Shown here in pieces: positions 1-7,436 of a DNA stretch of 39,781 bases. The notes under the pieces were generated by a model, which made no database searches, was not told the origin of the DNA, and saw nothing but the letters and a program-made list of their open reading frames with translations. The position numbers and the translations under genes were made by a program. Numbering within the stretch: the first letter of the stretch is position 1; every line of letters starts with the position of its first letter. The stretch is from Candidatus Borkfalkia faecigallinarum (GTDB lineage: Bacteria; Bacillota; Clostridia; Christensenellales; Borkfalkiaceae), in contig DXFD01000015.1 in the NCBI GenBank assembly GCA_019114625.1, positions 1-39,781 on the forward strand, given 5' to 3'.

Positions 1-1569
1 CGCGTCCTTGTTGAGCTTGCAGAACTCGTCCACCGAATGGACGAACTCGTCGATATTCGCCTTCTTGTTGATGGACTCGTCCGAATCGTCCTCGTACATG
101 GCGAGGATGCCGCTGTCGTTGATGACGTCGCGGACCAGCTCGTCCGCGCCCTCCTCCGCGCCCTTGATGACCAGCTCTTTGAGCAGGGCGCCGAAGGCGC
201 GCACCCGCTGCTTGGCGCCGGCGTTGAGGGGGAGCAGGTCGACGTCGAGCACGGCGTCGTACACGGAGAGGTCGTTGTCGGCGGCGTACGCCTCGAGCGT
301 CTCCACCGTCTTGGCGCCGATGCCGCGCTTGGGGACGTTGACGATGCGGGTGACCGCCTCGCTGTCGAAGGGGTTGTTGACCACGCGCAGATAGGCGAGC
401 AGGTCCTTGATCTCCTTGCGCTCGTAGAAGCGGAAGCCCCCGAACACCTTGTACGGGATGCCGTATTTGGCGAACTCCTGCTCGTACGGGCGGGTGAGCG
501 CGTTGATGCGCATGAGCACGGCGATATCCGAAAAGCCGTAGCCCTGCCGCGTGAGGTCGGCGATGGTGCGCGCGGCGAAGAGCGCTTCGTCCGTCTCCGT
601 CTCCGCCTGGTAGTACTTGGGCTCGGCGCCCTCGCCGTTGTCCGTCCAGAGCACTTTGTCCTTGCGGCGGCCGTTGTTGCGGATGACCGCGTTGGCGAGC
701 TTGAGGATATTTTTGGTCGAGCGGTAGTTGCGCTCGAGCTTGTACACTTTGGCCCCGGGGAAATCCTTTTCAAACCCCAAGATGTTCTCGATCTCCGCGC
801 CCCGCCAGCCGTAGATGCTCTGGTCGTCGTCGCCGACGACGAAGAGGTTGCCGTGCACCGCCGCGAGCAGCTTGACGATGGCGTACTGCACGCCGTTCGT
901 GTCCTGGAACTCGTCCACATGGATGTAGCGGAAGCGGCCGGAGAGATATTCGAGCGCCTCCTTGTCCGCCTCGAGCAGGCGCAGCGTCTCGGTGAGCAGG
1001 TCGTCGAAATCGAGCGCGTTGTTCTTTTTGAGGTGGTCGCAGTAGGCGGCGTACACCCGCGCGATGTCGCCGATGCCCTTTTGCTCGGCGTTTTGTTCGG
1101 CGTACTCTTCCGGGCTTTGGCCGAGCATCTTGGCGTTGGCGATGTGGAATTTGATGTTTTTGAGCTGCTTTTCGTCCTCCAGCCCGCATTCGGCGAACGC
1201 CTTCTTGATGACGTTGGCGCGCTCCGTCTCGCTGTAGATGGAGAAGTTTTTTTGGAAGCCGCGGCGGTCGGCGAACTGGCGCAGGATGCGCACGCACATG
1301 CTGTGGATGGTGCACACCCACATGGAGGAAGCGCCGTCGATCATGGCGGAGAGGCGCTCCTTCATCTCGTTGGCGGCCTTGTTGGTGAAGGTGATGGCGA
1401 GGATGGAGGAGGGATAGACCCCCTTCTCCTCGACGAGGTAGGCGATGCGCGAAGTCAGAACGCGCGTCTTGCCGCTGCCCGCGCCCGCCAGCACGAGCAC
1501 GGCGCCCTCGGTGTCCGTCACCGGTTTGATCTGCTCTTCGTTGAGTTTTGCAAGGATTTCGTCGATCAT
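1..1569 (-). CDS. pcrA: ATP-dependent DNA helicase PcrA/UvrD, C-terminus outside window
   Basis: Superfamily 1A 3'-5' DNA helicase used in nucleotide excision repair and removal of recombination intermediates. The 523 codons seen carry Walker A AGAGSGKT (residues 28-35), a TFTNKAA motif, Walker B VDEFQDT, motif III GDDDQSIYGWRG and the LERNYRS motif, in the order expected for PcrA. The family is usually 700-760 residues, so roughly 200-240 C-terminal residues lie beyond base 1. The start at 1569 is chosen because the N-terminal segment (MIDEILAKLNEEQ) fits the family and no upstream in-frame start looks better. There is no clear Shine-Dalgarno sequence: the bases just before ATG are a T-run following a GC-rich hairpin. 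A sigma-A promoter lies about 80 bp upstream. Identity is certain; choice between the names pcrA and uvrD is by phylum. Confidence 0.95.
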   Translation of the reverse strand, partial: MIDEILAKLNEEQIKPVTDTEGAVLVLAGAGSGKTRVLTSRIAYLVEEKGVYPSSILAITFTNKAANEMKERLSAMIDGASSMWVCTIHSMCVRILRQFADRRGFQKNFSIYSETERANVIKKAFAECGLEDEKQLKNIKFHIANAKMLGQSPEEYAEQNAEQKGIGDIARVYAAYCDHLKKNNALDFDDLLTETLRLLEADKEALEYLSGRFRYIHVDEFQDTNGVQYAIVKLLAAVHGNLFVVGDDDQSIYGWRGAEIENILGFEKDFPGAKVYKLERNYRSTKNILKLANAVIRNNGRRKDKVLWTDNGEGAEPKYYQAETETDEALFAARTIADLTRQGYGFSDIAVLMRINALTRPYEQEFAKYGIPYKVFGGFRFYERKEIKDLLAYLRVVNNPFDSEAVTRIVNVPKRGIGAKTVETLEAYAADNDLSVYDAVLDVDLLPLNAGAKQRVRAFGALLKELVIKGAEEGADELVRDVINDSGILAMYEDDSDESINKKANIDEFVHSVDEFCKLNKDA

Positions 1570-1572
1570 CGT

Positions 1573-1609
1573 AAAAAATTCCGCCGCGCGCGGGCACGCC
1601 CGCGCGCGG
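1573..1609 (-). promoter_or_regulatory. Terminator-like hairpin in the pcrA 5' leader
   Basis: A perfect 12-bp inverted repeat (1584-1595 / 1598-1609, 2-nt loop, all G and C) is followed on the minus strand by GGAA and six T residues, ending 3 bases before the pcrA ATG. It lies between the predicted promoter and the start codon, so it would form in pcrA mRNA. It could attenuate transcription or block ribosome access. Confidence 0.6.
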
Positions 1610-1647
1610 AAAAGTCCCCTTCCCGAAGTCGTTGTTTGTCTGTATTT

Positions 1648-1676
1648 ATTATACCACATCCGCCGCCGTACGGCAA
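1648..1676 (-). promoter_or_regulatory. Sigma-A promoter for pcrA
   Basis: Read on the minus strand: -35 TTGCCG (1671-1676), 17-bp spacer, -10 TATAAT (1648-1653). It is correctly placed about 80 bp before the pcrA start. Confidence 0.75.
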
Positions 1677-1702
1677 GCCTTTTGTTCGCCCGCTGGGGCG
1701 GC

Positions 1703-1727
1703 AAAAGGCGCCTCTGCGGCGCCTTTT
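1703..1727 (-). terminator. Bidirectional intrinsic terminator
   Basis: AAAAGGCGCC and GGCGCCTTTT arms around a 5-base loop. It lies downstream of the minus-strand gene at 1849-2247 and upstream of the pcrA promoter. Confidence 0.75.
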
Positions 1728-1751
1728 CTCCCGCGGCCGTCCCCCGCCGCC

Positions 1752-1850
1752 GCTCTGCCCTTGTCCGCGCCGCCTTGTCCGCGGGCGCCGTTTCCGTTTT
1801 CCTCGCCGCGCCGCCTTGTCCGCGGGCGCCGTTCGTTTTGCCCGCCGTTT
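1752..1850. repeat. GC-rich tandem repeat, about 41-bp period, at a gene 3' end
   Basis: Two copies start at 1769 and 1810, sharing CCGCCTTGTCCGCGGGCG and then a looser GCCGTT..CGTTTT segment. A partial copy (CTTGTCCGC) lies near 1760. The second copy runs into the stop codon of the adjacent minus-strand gene. Confidence 0.6.
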
Positions 1851-2247
1851 AGCCGCGGCCCTCGTACTCGCACTCCTTGCGGTAGCGCTCGAGCGCCTTC
1901 AGGTACCGCTCGGACAGCGTGAGGGTGTAGCGCTGCTTCTCTTCATAGGAAAGTTTGTCGAACACGGCGCGGTCGGTCAGGCGGCCGATCGCGTCGGAGA
2001 CCTCTCCCTCCTTGACGAGGATGGCCTTGACCTTCTCGTAGAAGGCGTCGTCGTCGCCGCCCTTGATGGTGCAGGTGACCTTGCCCGCAAAGTAGTGCCC
2101 GGCGCGGCTCTCGCTGACGCCGGCGCGGCGGGCGCGCTCGCGCTCGTCCGCCCATTCGTCCTTGCAGTTTTCCCAAAAGCCGCTCTTTAACCGGTTTTTC
2201 GCCTCTTTCGCGATGCTTTTGAAACTTTTCGGCTGATTTTTCGACAT
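1849..2247 (-). CDS. Small conserved helical protein of unknown function
   Basis: 132 residues, strongly charged, no signal peptide and no membrane segment, so probably cytoplasmic. The start is set by a good Shine-Dalgarno GGAGG four bases before ATG at 2247; an 18-residue upstream extension is open but has no such site. The N-terminal half is basic (KSFKSIAKEAKNRLKSGFW), followed by an acidic stretch and a helical C-terminus with an alternating charged pattern (LSYEEKQRYTLTLSERYLKA). It resembles uncharacterised Clostridia proteins I cannot name. It sits 75 bp downstream of rpsU, separated by a terminator, so expression may depend on read-through or an unseen promoter. Function not recognised. 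Confidence 0.8.
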   Translation of the reverse strand: MSKNQPKSFKSIAKEAKNRLKSGFWENCKDEWADERERARRAGVSESRAGHYFAGKVTCTIKGGDDDAFYEKVKAILVKEGEVSDAIGRLTDRAVFDKLSYEEKQRYTLTLSERYLKALERYRKECEYEGRG

Positions 2248-2279
2248 AACGCCTCCGCAAACGACAAATTTCGAGCAAA

Positions 2280-2313
2280 CAAAAAGCCCGCTATTTTTCA
2301 ATAACAGGCTTTT
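2280..2313 (-). terminator. Intrinsic terminator downstream of rpsU
   Basis: On the minus strand AAAAGCC..TTATT pairs with AATA..GGGCTTTTT, with U residues at the 3' side. It lies 10 bp after the rpsU stop. Confidence 0.75.
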
Positions 2314-2322
2314 GTGTTTCCG

Positions 2323-2502
2323 TTAGTTTTTCGAACTTCTCTTACGAGCAGCTTCCGACTTCTTCTTCTTGCGCACGGAAGGCTTTTCGTAATGCTCTTT
2401 CCGCCGAAGATCGCCGATAATGCCGTCGCGCGAGCACTTTCTCTTGAAACGGCGCAGTGCGCTGTCGATAGACTCGTTCTCTCCGACCCTGATCGTGGAC
2501 AT
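2323..2502 (-). CDS. rpsU: 30S ribosomal protein S21
   Basis: 59 residues, the usual S21 length. The N-terminus [20 protein letters not shown], the central [23 protein letters not shown] and the Lys/Arg-rich tail ([12 protein letters not shown]) are diagnostic of S21, which binds the small subunit near the anti-Shine-Dalgarno region of 16S rRNA. The start is certain: AAGGAGG lies about 9 bases upstream. It has its own sigma-A promoter and terminator and so seems monocistronic. Confidence 0.97.
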   Translation of the reverse strand: MSTIRVGENESIDSALRRFKRKCSRDGIIGDLRRKEHYEKPSVRKKKKSEAARKRSSKN

Positions 2503-2547
2503 TCCTCTCTACCCTCCTTCGCCTGAAGCACTTAATCGAACATATTT

Positions 2548-2576
2548 ATTTTAATATAAAGGGGCGCTTCTGTCAA
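2548..2576 (-). promoter_or_regulatory. Sigma-A promoter for rpsU
   Basis: Minus strand: TTGACA (2571-2576), 17-bp spacer, TAAAAT (2548-2553), about 45 bp before the rpsU start. Confidence 0.8.
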
Positions 2577-2649
2577 GCCATTTCCGCGGCGTCGCGAAAA
2601 ATTTTTTGGGCGCGGCAACATTTTCCTGTATGACAAAACGTCTGCTTCC

Positions 2650-2678
2650 TTGACAAACGCATGGGCAAAGGCTATAAT
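2650..2678 (+). promoter_or_regulatory. Perfect-consensus sigma-A promoter
   Basis: TTGACA (2650-2655), 17-bp spacer, TATAAT (2673-2678). It drives the membrane-protein gene starting at 2755, giving a leader of about 70 bases. Confidence 0.9.
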
Positions 2679-2754
2679 GTTTTCGAAACGAAAGAGCCGA
2701 TGCTCATTCCATCTTACGTTTCCCCGCCGACGGGCGGGCTACGGAGTTCTATCT

Positions 2755-4002
2755 ATGGAAACGGAAACCAATCGGACCGCCGACGGCCGCGCCGCCGCGC
2801 GGCAGGCGGAAGCGGCTTTGCAGCAAAAGCTCGTCTGGCCCAACATCGCCATCCTCGTGATCGCGCTGACGGCGGGGCTTGCGCTGCTGTTCGGGCCGTG
2901 GCTGGACCTGCGCGTCAAGATCGACGCGCCGCTCGTGCAGGAAGTGCTGGAGACGGCCGACCTCGGCGACGATGCGGACATCGCGCAGTTCGTGCTCAAA
3001 GACGTGCAGGCGGAGGTGCGCGTCTCGCTGACCCCCGCCACCCTCCTGCAGGCGGGGACGGCATCCGACCGCGGCGGCCTGCGCGAGCTGGTCAACTACG
3101 CCCTGCGCGACGTGACCGAAACGGTCGCGCAGATCGGCAAGCAGGTGCTGCCCGCCGCGATCACGCTGGCGGTCGCCGAATCGATCACCCTGCCCGAGGG
3201 CATGAGTTACGAGGACCTGGACACGACCGTCTTTAACGAGACCATCGAGCTGTTGGACGAGCAGAAGCCGGAGGAGGCGAAGCAGTCCTTCCTGGCGGCG
3301 GTGGACACGTTCGCGAGCGAATCGCTGGATACGGAGATCGACGAGGAGACGCGCGCCGAGATCGAGGACATCTACGACGAAGCGATCGGCCTGATGACGG
3401 TGGACGGCGAATTTTCCTTTGCCCGCCTGCCCGACGCGGCGCAGGTGCTGCTGGATAAATATTCGGGCGGACAGGCGAGCCTGCCCGGCGTCCGCGCGCG
3501 CGGCGCGCGAGAATACACGGCCGGTTTTGCGGAAGGAGAGGCGGAGAGCGGCGACACGCTGCTCGAGATCCTCGAGGACCCCGGCCGCTATGTGGACGAA
3601 CTGGACGACGAGACGGTCGCCCTGCTCATGCAGGGATGTCTGATCGCCGCCGTCGCGATGATTGCCCTGGCGTCCGTCTGGCTGATCCTCGCCCTCTTCG
3701 CCCTCGTGCACATCTTCACCCCCAACAAAAAGGTGGCGATGTGGTATGTGAAGCTGCTCGGGCTGCTGCCCTTCCTGCTGTTCGTGGCGCTGCCCCTCCT
3801 CGCGCTCGCCGTGCTGCCCGCTTTCGTGCCGTCCATGCCCGCCATCGCGGCGGCATTCCTCGGCATGACCGTCGTCGCGGCGGTGTGCTATGTGGCGCTG
3901 TGGCTGATCTCCATCTTCTGGTGCCACCCCATCCGCGAACGCATCGAGGCCGCGCGCGAAAAGCAAGCGTATGCCGCCCGCGAAGCGCGTGAAGCCAACT
4001 GA
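2755..4002 (+). CDS. Unknown membrane protein with large extracytoplasmic domain
   Basis: 415 residues. One membrane helix near residues 25-45 (NIAILVIALTAGLALLFGPW) is followed by about 240 acidic, mostly helical residues predicted outside the cell. Three closely spaced helices follow (LIAAVAMIALASVWLILALF, LLPFLLFVALPLLALAVL, AAFLGMTVVAAVCYVALWLI) and then a charged C-terminal tail. The start at 2755 is set by GGAG 9 bases upstream and avoids placing the promoter's -10 box inside the gene. It has a perfect-consensus promoter and a strong terminator, so it is monocistronic and probably well expressed. No family recognised; the layout of one helix, loop and three helices could suit a sensor or scaffold, but this is a guess. 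Confidence 0.85.
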   Translation: METETNRTADGRAAARQAEAALQQKLVWPNIAILVIALTAGLALLFGPWLDLRVKIDAPLVQEVLETADLGDDADIAQFVLKDVQAEVRVSLTPATLLQAGTASDRGGLRELVNYALRDVTETVAQIGKQVLPAAITLAVAESITLPEGMSYEDLDTTVFNETIELLDEQKPEEAKQSFLAAVDTFASESLDTEIDEETRAEIEDIYDEAIGLMTVDGEFSFARLPDAAQVLLDKYSGGQASLPGVRARGAREYTAGFAEGEAESGDTLLEILEDPGRYVDELDDETVALLMQGCLIAAVAMIALASVWLILALFALVHIFTPNKKVAMWYVKLLGLLPFLLFVALPLLALAVLPAFVPSMPAIAAAFLGMTVVAAVCYVALWLISIFWCHPIRERIEAAREKQAYAAREAREAN

Positions 4003-4018
4003 ATTTTTGCCCATAACG

Positions 4019-4054
4019 AAGCAGCCCGCACCGATCGGTGCGGGCTGCTTTTTT
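4019..4054 (+). terminator. Strong intrinsic terminator
   Basis: AAGCAGCCCGCACCGA and its inverted copy form a near-perfect 16-bp hairpin followed by TTTTTT, directly after the membrane-protein gene. Confidence 0.95.
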
Positions 4055-4106
4055 GCCCTGCGTGCCTCTCCCCCGCCGACGGCGGGGATCTTTTGCGGGA
4101 GGGGTG

Positions 4107-4760
4107 TCACTTTTCGTCGAGGTCGAGATAGGCCACGGGGTCGATGCTCTCGCCGTCGAGCGTGACCGCAAAGTGCAGGTGCTCGCCCTCGTTGTACTCG
4201 TTGCCCATCGCGTCCGCCGCGGCGGACACGGTGCCGATCAGGTCGCCGCGCTCGATGCTGCCGCCCACGCGCAGGCTGTCCGCCACGTCGATGGACGCGT
4301 ACTCGCTTTTCAGGCCGTTGCCGTGGTCGATGACGACCTTGCCGCCCTCGAGCAGGGTGTCGGTGATGCTCTCCACCCGCCCGCCGTACGCCGCCGTCAC
4401 CGACGTGCCCGCAGGGGCCTTGAAGTCGACGCCCGTGTGCAGGTTGTAGCGGTCGAGCGTGGAGTTGTACCAGAAGGTGTACCCCGTGCCGACCGTCGCG
4501 CCCTGCACGGGCAGGGCGAAGATCACCTCGGTGCTGCCCGGCTCTTCCGGCTCGCCGTCCGCGTCGTCATCGTCGGACGGATCCTCCTCGACGGGGCCGC
4601 CCGGATCGTCCGCCACGCCCGGTTCGCGCGGGACGGTGAAGAATACCGTCAGCACGATCGCCGCCGCGACGAGCAGCGCGCCCGCCGCGATCAGCGCGGT
4701 GTACAGCGCCCTGCGCCTGACTTTGACCGGCGAATCTGCCGGGGTCTTGTGTTCGTTCAT
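4107..4760 (-). CDS. Membrane-anchored M23 (LytM-type) peptidase, SpoIIQ-like
   Basis: 217 residues. A basic N-terminus and one membrane helix (about 19-42) are followed by an acidic, Pro-rich linker (50-75) and a LytM domain. The zinc site looks complete: H108 and D112 in HTGVDF, and H194/H196 in HLHF, so it may cut cell-wall peptide cross-bridges. GGAGG lies upstream of ATG. The layout matches clostridial SpoIIQ, the engulfment and channel protein of sporulating cells, which keeps all zinc ligands. The gene upstream is of a type I associate with sporulation/cell-wall clusters in Clostridia, which weakly supports this. SpoIID and SpoIIIAH are not visible here, so a vegetative cell-wall hydrolase remains possible. 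Confidence 0.88.
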   Translation of the reverse strand: MNEHKTPADSPVKVRRRALYTALIAAGALLVAAAIVLTVFFTVPREPGVADDPGGPVEEDPSDDDDADGEPEEPGSTEVIFALPVQGATVGTGYTFWYNSTLDRYNLHTGVDFKAPAGTSVTAAYGGRVESITDTLLEGGKVVIDHGNGLKSEYASIDVADSLRVGGSIERGDLIGTVSAAADAMGNEYNEGEHLHFAVTLDGESIDPVAYLDLDEK

Positions 4761-4864
4761 TGCAGTTCCTCCGCTGATTTTTTTGTTGTCTGTCCGATTT
4801 TTGACAGTCCGACGCTTTTTATACCTGCCTTTCCAAAAATTTTCGGAAAAGTCGGCGCAAAAGC

Positions 4865-5299
4865 TCAATACCCGCCGAAGATGAGCGGCGTGCCGACGGC
4901 GGCGCTCTCCCCCCGCACCGCGACGTGCAGGTTGACCCGCCGCCCGTCCAGCCACACCCCGCCGCCGAGCGCGGGCGCGCGGTAATAGTAGTTGACCACG
5001 TCCCCCACCCGCTCGGCAAAGAGCAGCGCCGCGCCGTACCGCTCGGCTTGGGCGAAGGCGTCCGCGGCGTCGGCGTAAAAGGCGCTCTCCCCCGTCCGAT
5101 CGGCGAGGGACGCGCGGACGGCACCCGCCTCCGCCGCCGAGGCGGAATAGATGACCGCCTGCGAGGAGGCGGAGCGCGCATAGAAGAGGTAACTGTCCGC
5201 CCCCGCAAAGAGGGGCGCGCCGCCGAGAAGCCGGGGCAGGAGCAGCAGCGCCAGCGAGAGCAACGCCGCCAGGGACGCCGCCAAAAAACGTCGGATCAT
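4865..5299 (-). CDS. Exported conserved clostridial protein, function unknown
   Basis: 144 residues with an N-terminal signal or anchor helix (MIRRFLAASLAALLSLALLL). The C-terminal half has the series VVNYYYRAP, WLDGRRVNLHVAV and VGTPLIFGGY, which I recall from small exported proteins conserved in Clostridia near cell-wall and sporulation genes; the role is unknown. The start at 5299 is preceded by CGGAGG at 11 bases. That Shine-Dalgarno lies inside the 3' arm of a hairpin that also looks like the tsaD terminator (5302-5334). The gene lies 104 bp upstream of the M23 gene on the same strand, so the two may be co-transcribed. Confidence 0.8.
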   Translation of the reverse strand: MIRRFLAASLAALLSLALLLLPRLLGGAPLFAGADSYLFYARSASSQAVIYSASAAEAGAVRASLADRTGESAFYADAADAFAQAERYGAALLFAERVGDVVNYYYRAPALGGGVWLDGRRVNLHVAVRGESAAVGTPLIFGGY

Positions 5300-5301
5300 A
5301 C

Positions 5302-5334
5302 AAAAAAACGCCTCCGTGATTGTTCGGAGACGTT
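5302..5334 (-). terminator. Terminator hairpin containing the next gene's Shine-Dalgarno
   Basis: Minus strand: AACGTCTCCG pairs with CGGAGGCGTT, followed by TTTTTTT. The 3' arm contains GGAGG, the only ribosome binding site for the ATG at 5299. It can therefore act as a terminator after tsaD and as a translation block for the next gene. Confidence 0.7.
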
Positions 5335-5484
5335 TATCGCCTGTTTTTTGAACTTTTATACCGCGCGGCCCCTTTTGCGGCGGGATGCGCACGTTTTCTG
5401 CCGCCGCGCCGCCCGATGCAAGAGGAACGCCCGCCCGTACGGCCCGGCGGAAGGAACGCCCGCGGCTCCCGATGAAGGAAGAGC

Positions 5485-6543
5485 CTACTGTTTGCCCTTC
5501 TTCCCCAACGGGATATGCGCGCAGGCGTTGACGGTGAGGTCGGCGAAGTTGCCGGCGCGGTACTGCATCAGCCCCTCGGCGGCGATCATGGCGGCGTTGT
5601 CGGTGCAGTACTTCTTTTCGGGGAGGACGAGGCGGATGCCCGCGCGCGCGCAGCGCTCGGCCAGCAGGGCGCGCAGATAGCCGTTGGCGACGACGCCGCC
5701 GCCCGCGGCGACCGTCTTGCACCCCTTTTGCAGCGCCGCCTCCACCGCGCTGTCGGCGAGCACGCCGCACGCCGCGCTCTGGAAGGACGCCGCCACGTCC
5801 GCGCGCGGGATGCTCTCCCCTTTCTGCGCGCAGTTGTGGCAGTAGTTGATGACCGCCGTTTTGAGGCCGCTGTACGAAAAGTCGAACCCGTTCCCGCGGA
5901 ACATCTTGGGGAAGGGGATGTTCGCTTCCCCCTCGCGCGCGAGCTTTTCCACGTTCGGGCCGCCGGGATAGGGCAGGCCGAGCACGCGGGCGGCCTTGTC
6001 GAACGCCTCGCCCGCGGCGTCGTCGCGCGTGGAGCCGAGGATCTCGGACTCGGTATAGGACTTCGTGTACAGCACGGCGGTATGCCCGCCCGAGGCGAGC
6101 AGGGTGATGAAAGGCGGCTCGAGCGAAGTGTCCGCCAGATACGCCGCCGCCATGTGGCCGCGGATGTGGTTGACCGCGATGAGCGGCACGCCCAGCGCGA
6201 AGGCGAACGACTTGGCAAAGGACAGCCCGACCAGGAGCGCGCCCAAAAGCCCCGCGCCGTAGGTGACGGCGACCGCGTCGATCTCTTCCTTTTCGATGCC
6301 CGCCTCGCGGACGGCGGCGAGCACCGCCTCGTCCACGACGTCGACGTGCGCGCGGGAGGCGATCTCCGGGACGACGCCGCCGTATTTGGCCTGCTCGGCG
6401 GCGGAAGAGCGCACGACGTTGGAAAGGATCGTGCGGCCGCGCAGGACGGCGGCGGCCGTCTCGTCGCACGAGCTTTCGATGCCCAGGATGACCGGCTCGG
6501 CGGCGCGGGGGCGCGCGGCGGCGCGTTCGGCATAAGTGTGCAT
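5485..6543 (-). CDS. tsaD: tRNA N6-adenosine threonylcarbamoyltransferase TsaD
   Basis: 352 residues, near the family's normal length. With TsaB/TsaE it transfers the threonylcarbamoyl group to A37 of tRNAs reading ANN codons. It has the ASKHA-type phosphate motif GIESSCDETAAAV (21-33), the metal-binding pair H126/H130 in HIRGH, the SGGHT motif, and a late AGGGVVANGYLR nucleotide loop. The start at 6543 is set by AAGGAG six bases upstream; an in-frame upstream extension is low-complexity and unlikely to be coding. It lies 230 bp after the preceding minus-strand gene across a repeat-containing spacer. No clear promoter was seen in that spacer, so it may be read from prfB. Confidence 0.96.
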   Translation of the reverse strand: MHTYAERAAARPRAAEPVILGIESSCDETAAAVLRGRTILSNVVRSSAAEQAKYGGVVPEIASRAHVDVVDEAVLAAVREAGIEKEEIDAVAVTYGAGLLGALLVGLSFAKSFAFALGVPLIAVNHIRGHMAAAYLADTSLEPPFITLLASGGHTAVLYTKSYTESEILGSTRDDAAGEAFDKAARVLGLPYPGGPNVEKLAREGEANIPFPKMFRGNGFDFSYSGLKTAVINYCHNCAQKGESIPRADVAASFQSAACGVLADSAVEAALQKGCKTVAAGGGVVANGYLRALLAERCARAGIRLVLPEKKYCTDNAAMIAAEGLMQYRAGNFADLTVNACAHIPLGKKGKQ

Positions 6544-6601
6544 ATCTCTCTCCTTATTCTTCGGCGATGCGCCCCGTTCCTTCCCGAACGGCGGGCGCGC
6601 A

Positions 6602-6672
6602 GCCGCACTCGGCGGCGGGATGGCGGCGGGGGCGACCAAATCAATGCCCGCGCCGCACTCGGCGGCGGGATG
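6602..6672. repeat. GC-rich 21-bp direct repeat, 50-bp period
   Basis: GCCGCACTCGGCGGCGGGAT occurs at 6602 and again at 6652, followed by TGGCGGC and TGGGCGGC. It lies in the spacer downstream of the membrane-protein gene at 6775-7416. Confidence 0.7.
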
Positions 6673-6774
6673 GGCGGCAAGCCGCCCGAAGCGCGCGGCA
6701 GAGGGTGCGGCGCCCTCCGCCGCGATGGCGCGGCGCGCGGCAGGCGTGCCGCGCGCCGCTTCCCATACAGGATC

Positions 6775-7416
6775 TTACTTTTGCAGCCGCTCCTTGACGG
6801 CCTTCGGGATGCGGTCGTACACGACGACGCGCCCGTCCCCGCCGAACAGCTGTTCAAAGCCCGGCTTATACAACTCGTGGATGTACTCGGAAATGTAGAA
6901 ACTGCCCGCGAAGTCGGACTCGTACAGCTCGCGCAGCAAATCAAAGTCGAGCGGGGCGGACGCGATGACGTCCTTGCGGAACACGGCGCAGGTGTTCGAG
7001 CGGGTGTCGCAGATGTCCAGCTCCTCCTCGACGCCCTCGCGGCGGCGCAGCAGCACGAGCGCGGGCAACGGGAGCGGCCCGTTCTGCCCCGCGAAGGTGA
7101 CGGGGGTAAAGCCCTTCCAGCGGCGGTATTCGTCATAGATGCAGAGGACGGCGGCGCCGATCTCCCCGGCGGGGATGCGGCGGGGCAGCCCCGCGCGGCG
7201 ATAGACGAAATCCTTGCCGCGGAAGCCGCAGCGCGCAAACACGGCGAACTGCGGGAGCACGGCGAGCAGGACCCCCGCCGCGGCGACGGCGGCGCCCAAG
7301 CCGACCGGCTCGACGCTGCAAGCCCCGAATACGCCGACGGCGGCAAGGATGCCGCCGAGAACGAGGAAGAGCGCCATGTCCGAGCGGCGCCGATATTTTT
7401 GGTAGTACCGTTTCAT
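6775..7416 (-). CDS. Small membrane protein of unknown function
   Basis: 213 residues. A basic N-terminus (MKRYYQKYRRRSD) precedes two membrane helices (about 18-36 and 43-65), and the C-terminal 145 residues are predicted cytoplasmic by the positive-inside rule. That part (GKDFVYRRAGLPRRIPAGEIGAA.. and a final HELYKPGFEQLF region) has the look of a PH-like beta domain after a membrane hairpin, but I cannot assign a family. The start at 7416, with AAAAGG just upstream, lies 20 bp after the prfB stop, so it is very likely co-transcribed with prfB. An alternative start at the internal Met of MALFLVLGG would remove the charged N-terminus. Confidence 0.8.
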   Translation of the reverse strand: MKRYYQKYRRRSDMALFLVLGGILAAVGVFGACSVEPVGLGAAVAAAGVLLAVLPQFAVFARCGFRGKDFVYRRAGLPRRIPAGEIGAAVLCIYDEYRRWKGFTPVTFAGQNGPLPLPALVLLRRREGVEEELDICDTRSNTCAVFRKDVIASAPLDFDLLRELYESDFAGSFYISEYIHELYKPGFEQLFGGDGRVVVYDRIPKAVKERLQK

Positions 7417-7436
7417 ATCCTTTTGCACGCGGAGCC

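Noticed and set aside
37-2190. 717-residue open frame on the plus strand
   Set aside because: It runs antisense to pcrA and across an intergenic region with promoter and terminator.
2298-2531. 77-residue minus-strand frame overlapping rpsU
   Set aside because: It is a shifted frame; S21 in the other frame has the right length, ribosome site and motifs.
5300-6469. N-terminal extension of the exported protein at 4865-5299 back to 6469
   Set aside because: It overlaps tsaD in another frame, is Arg-rich low complexity, and the signal helix at 5299 with its ribosome site marks the real start.
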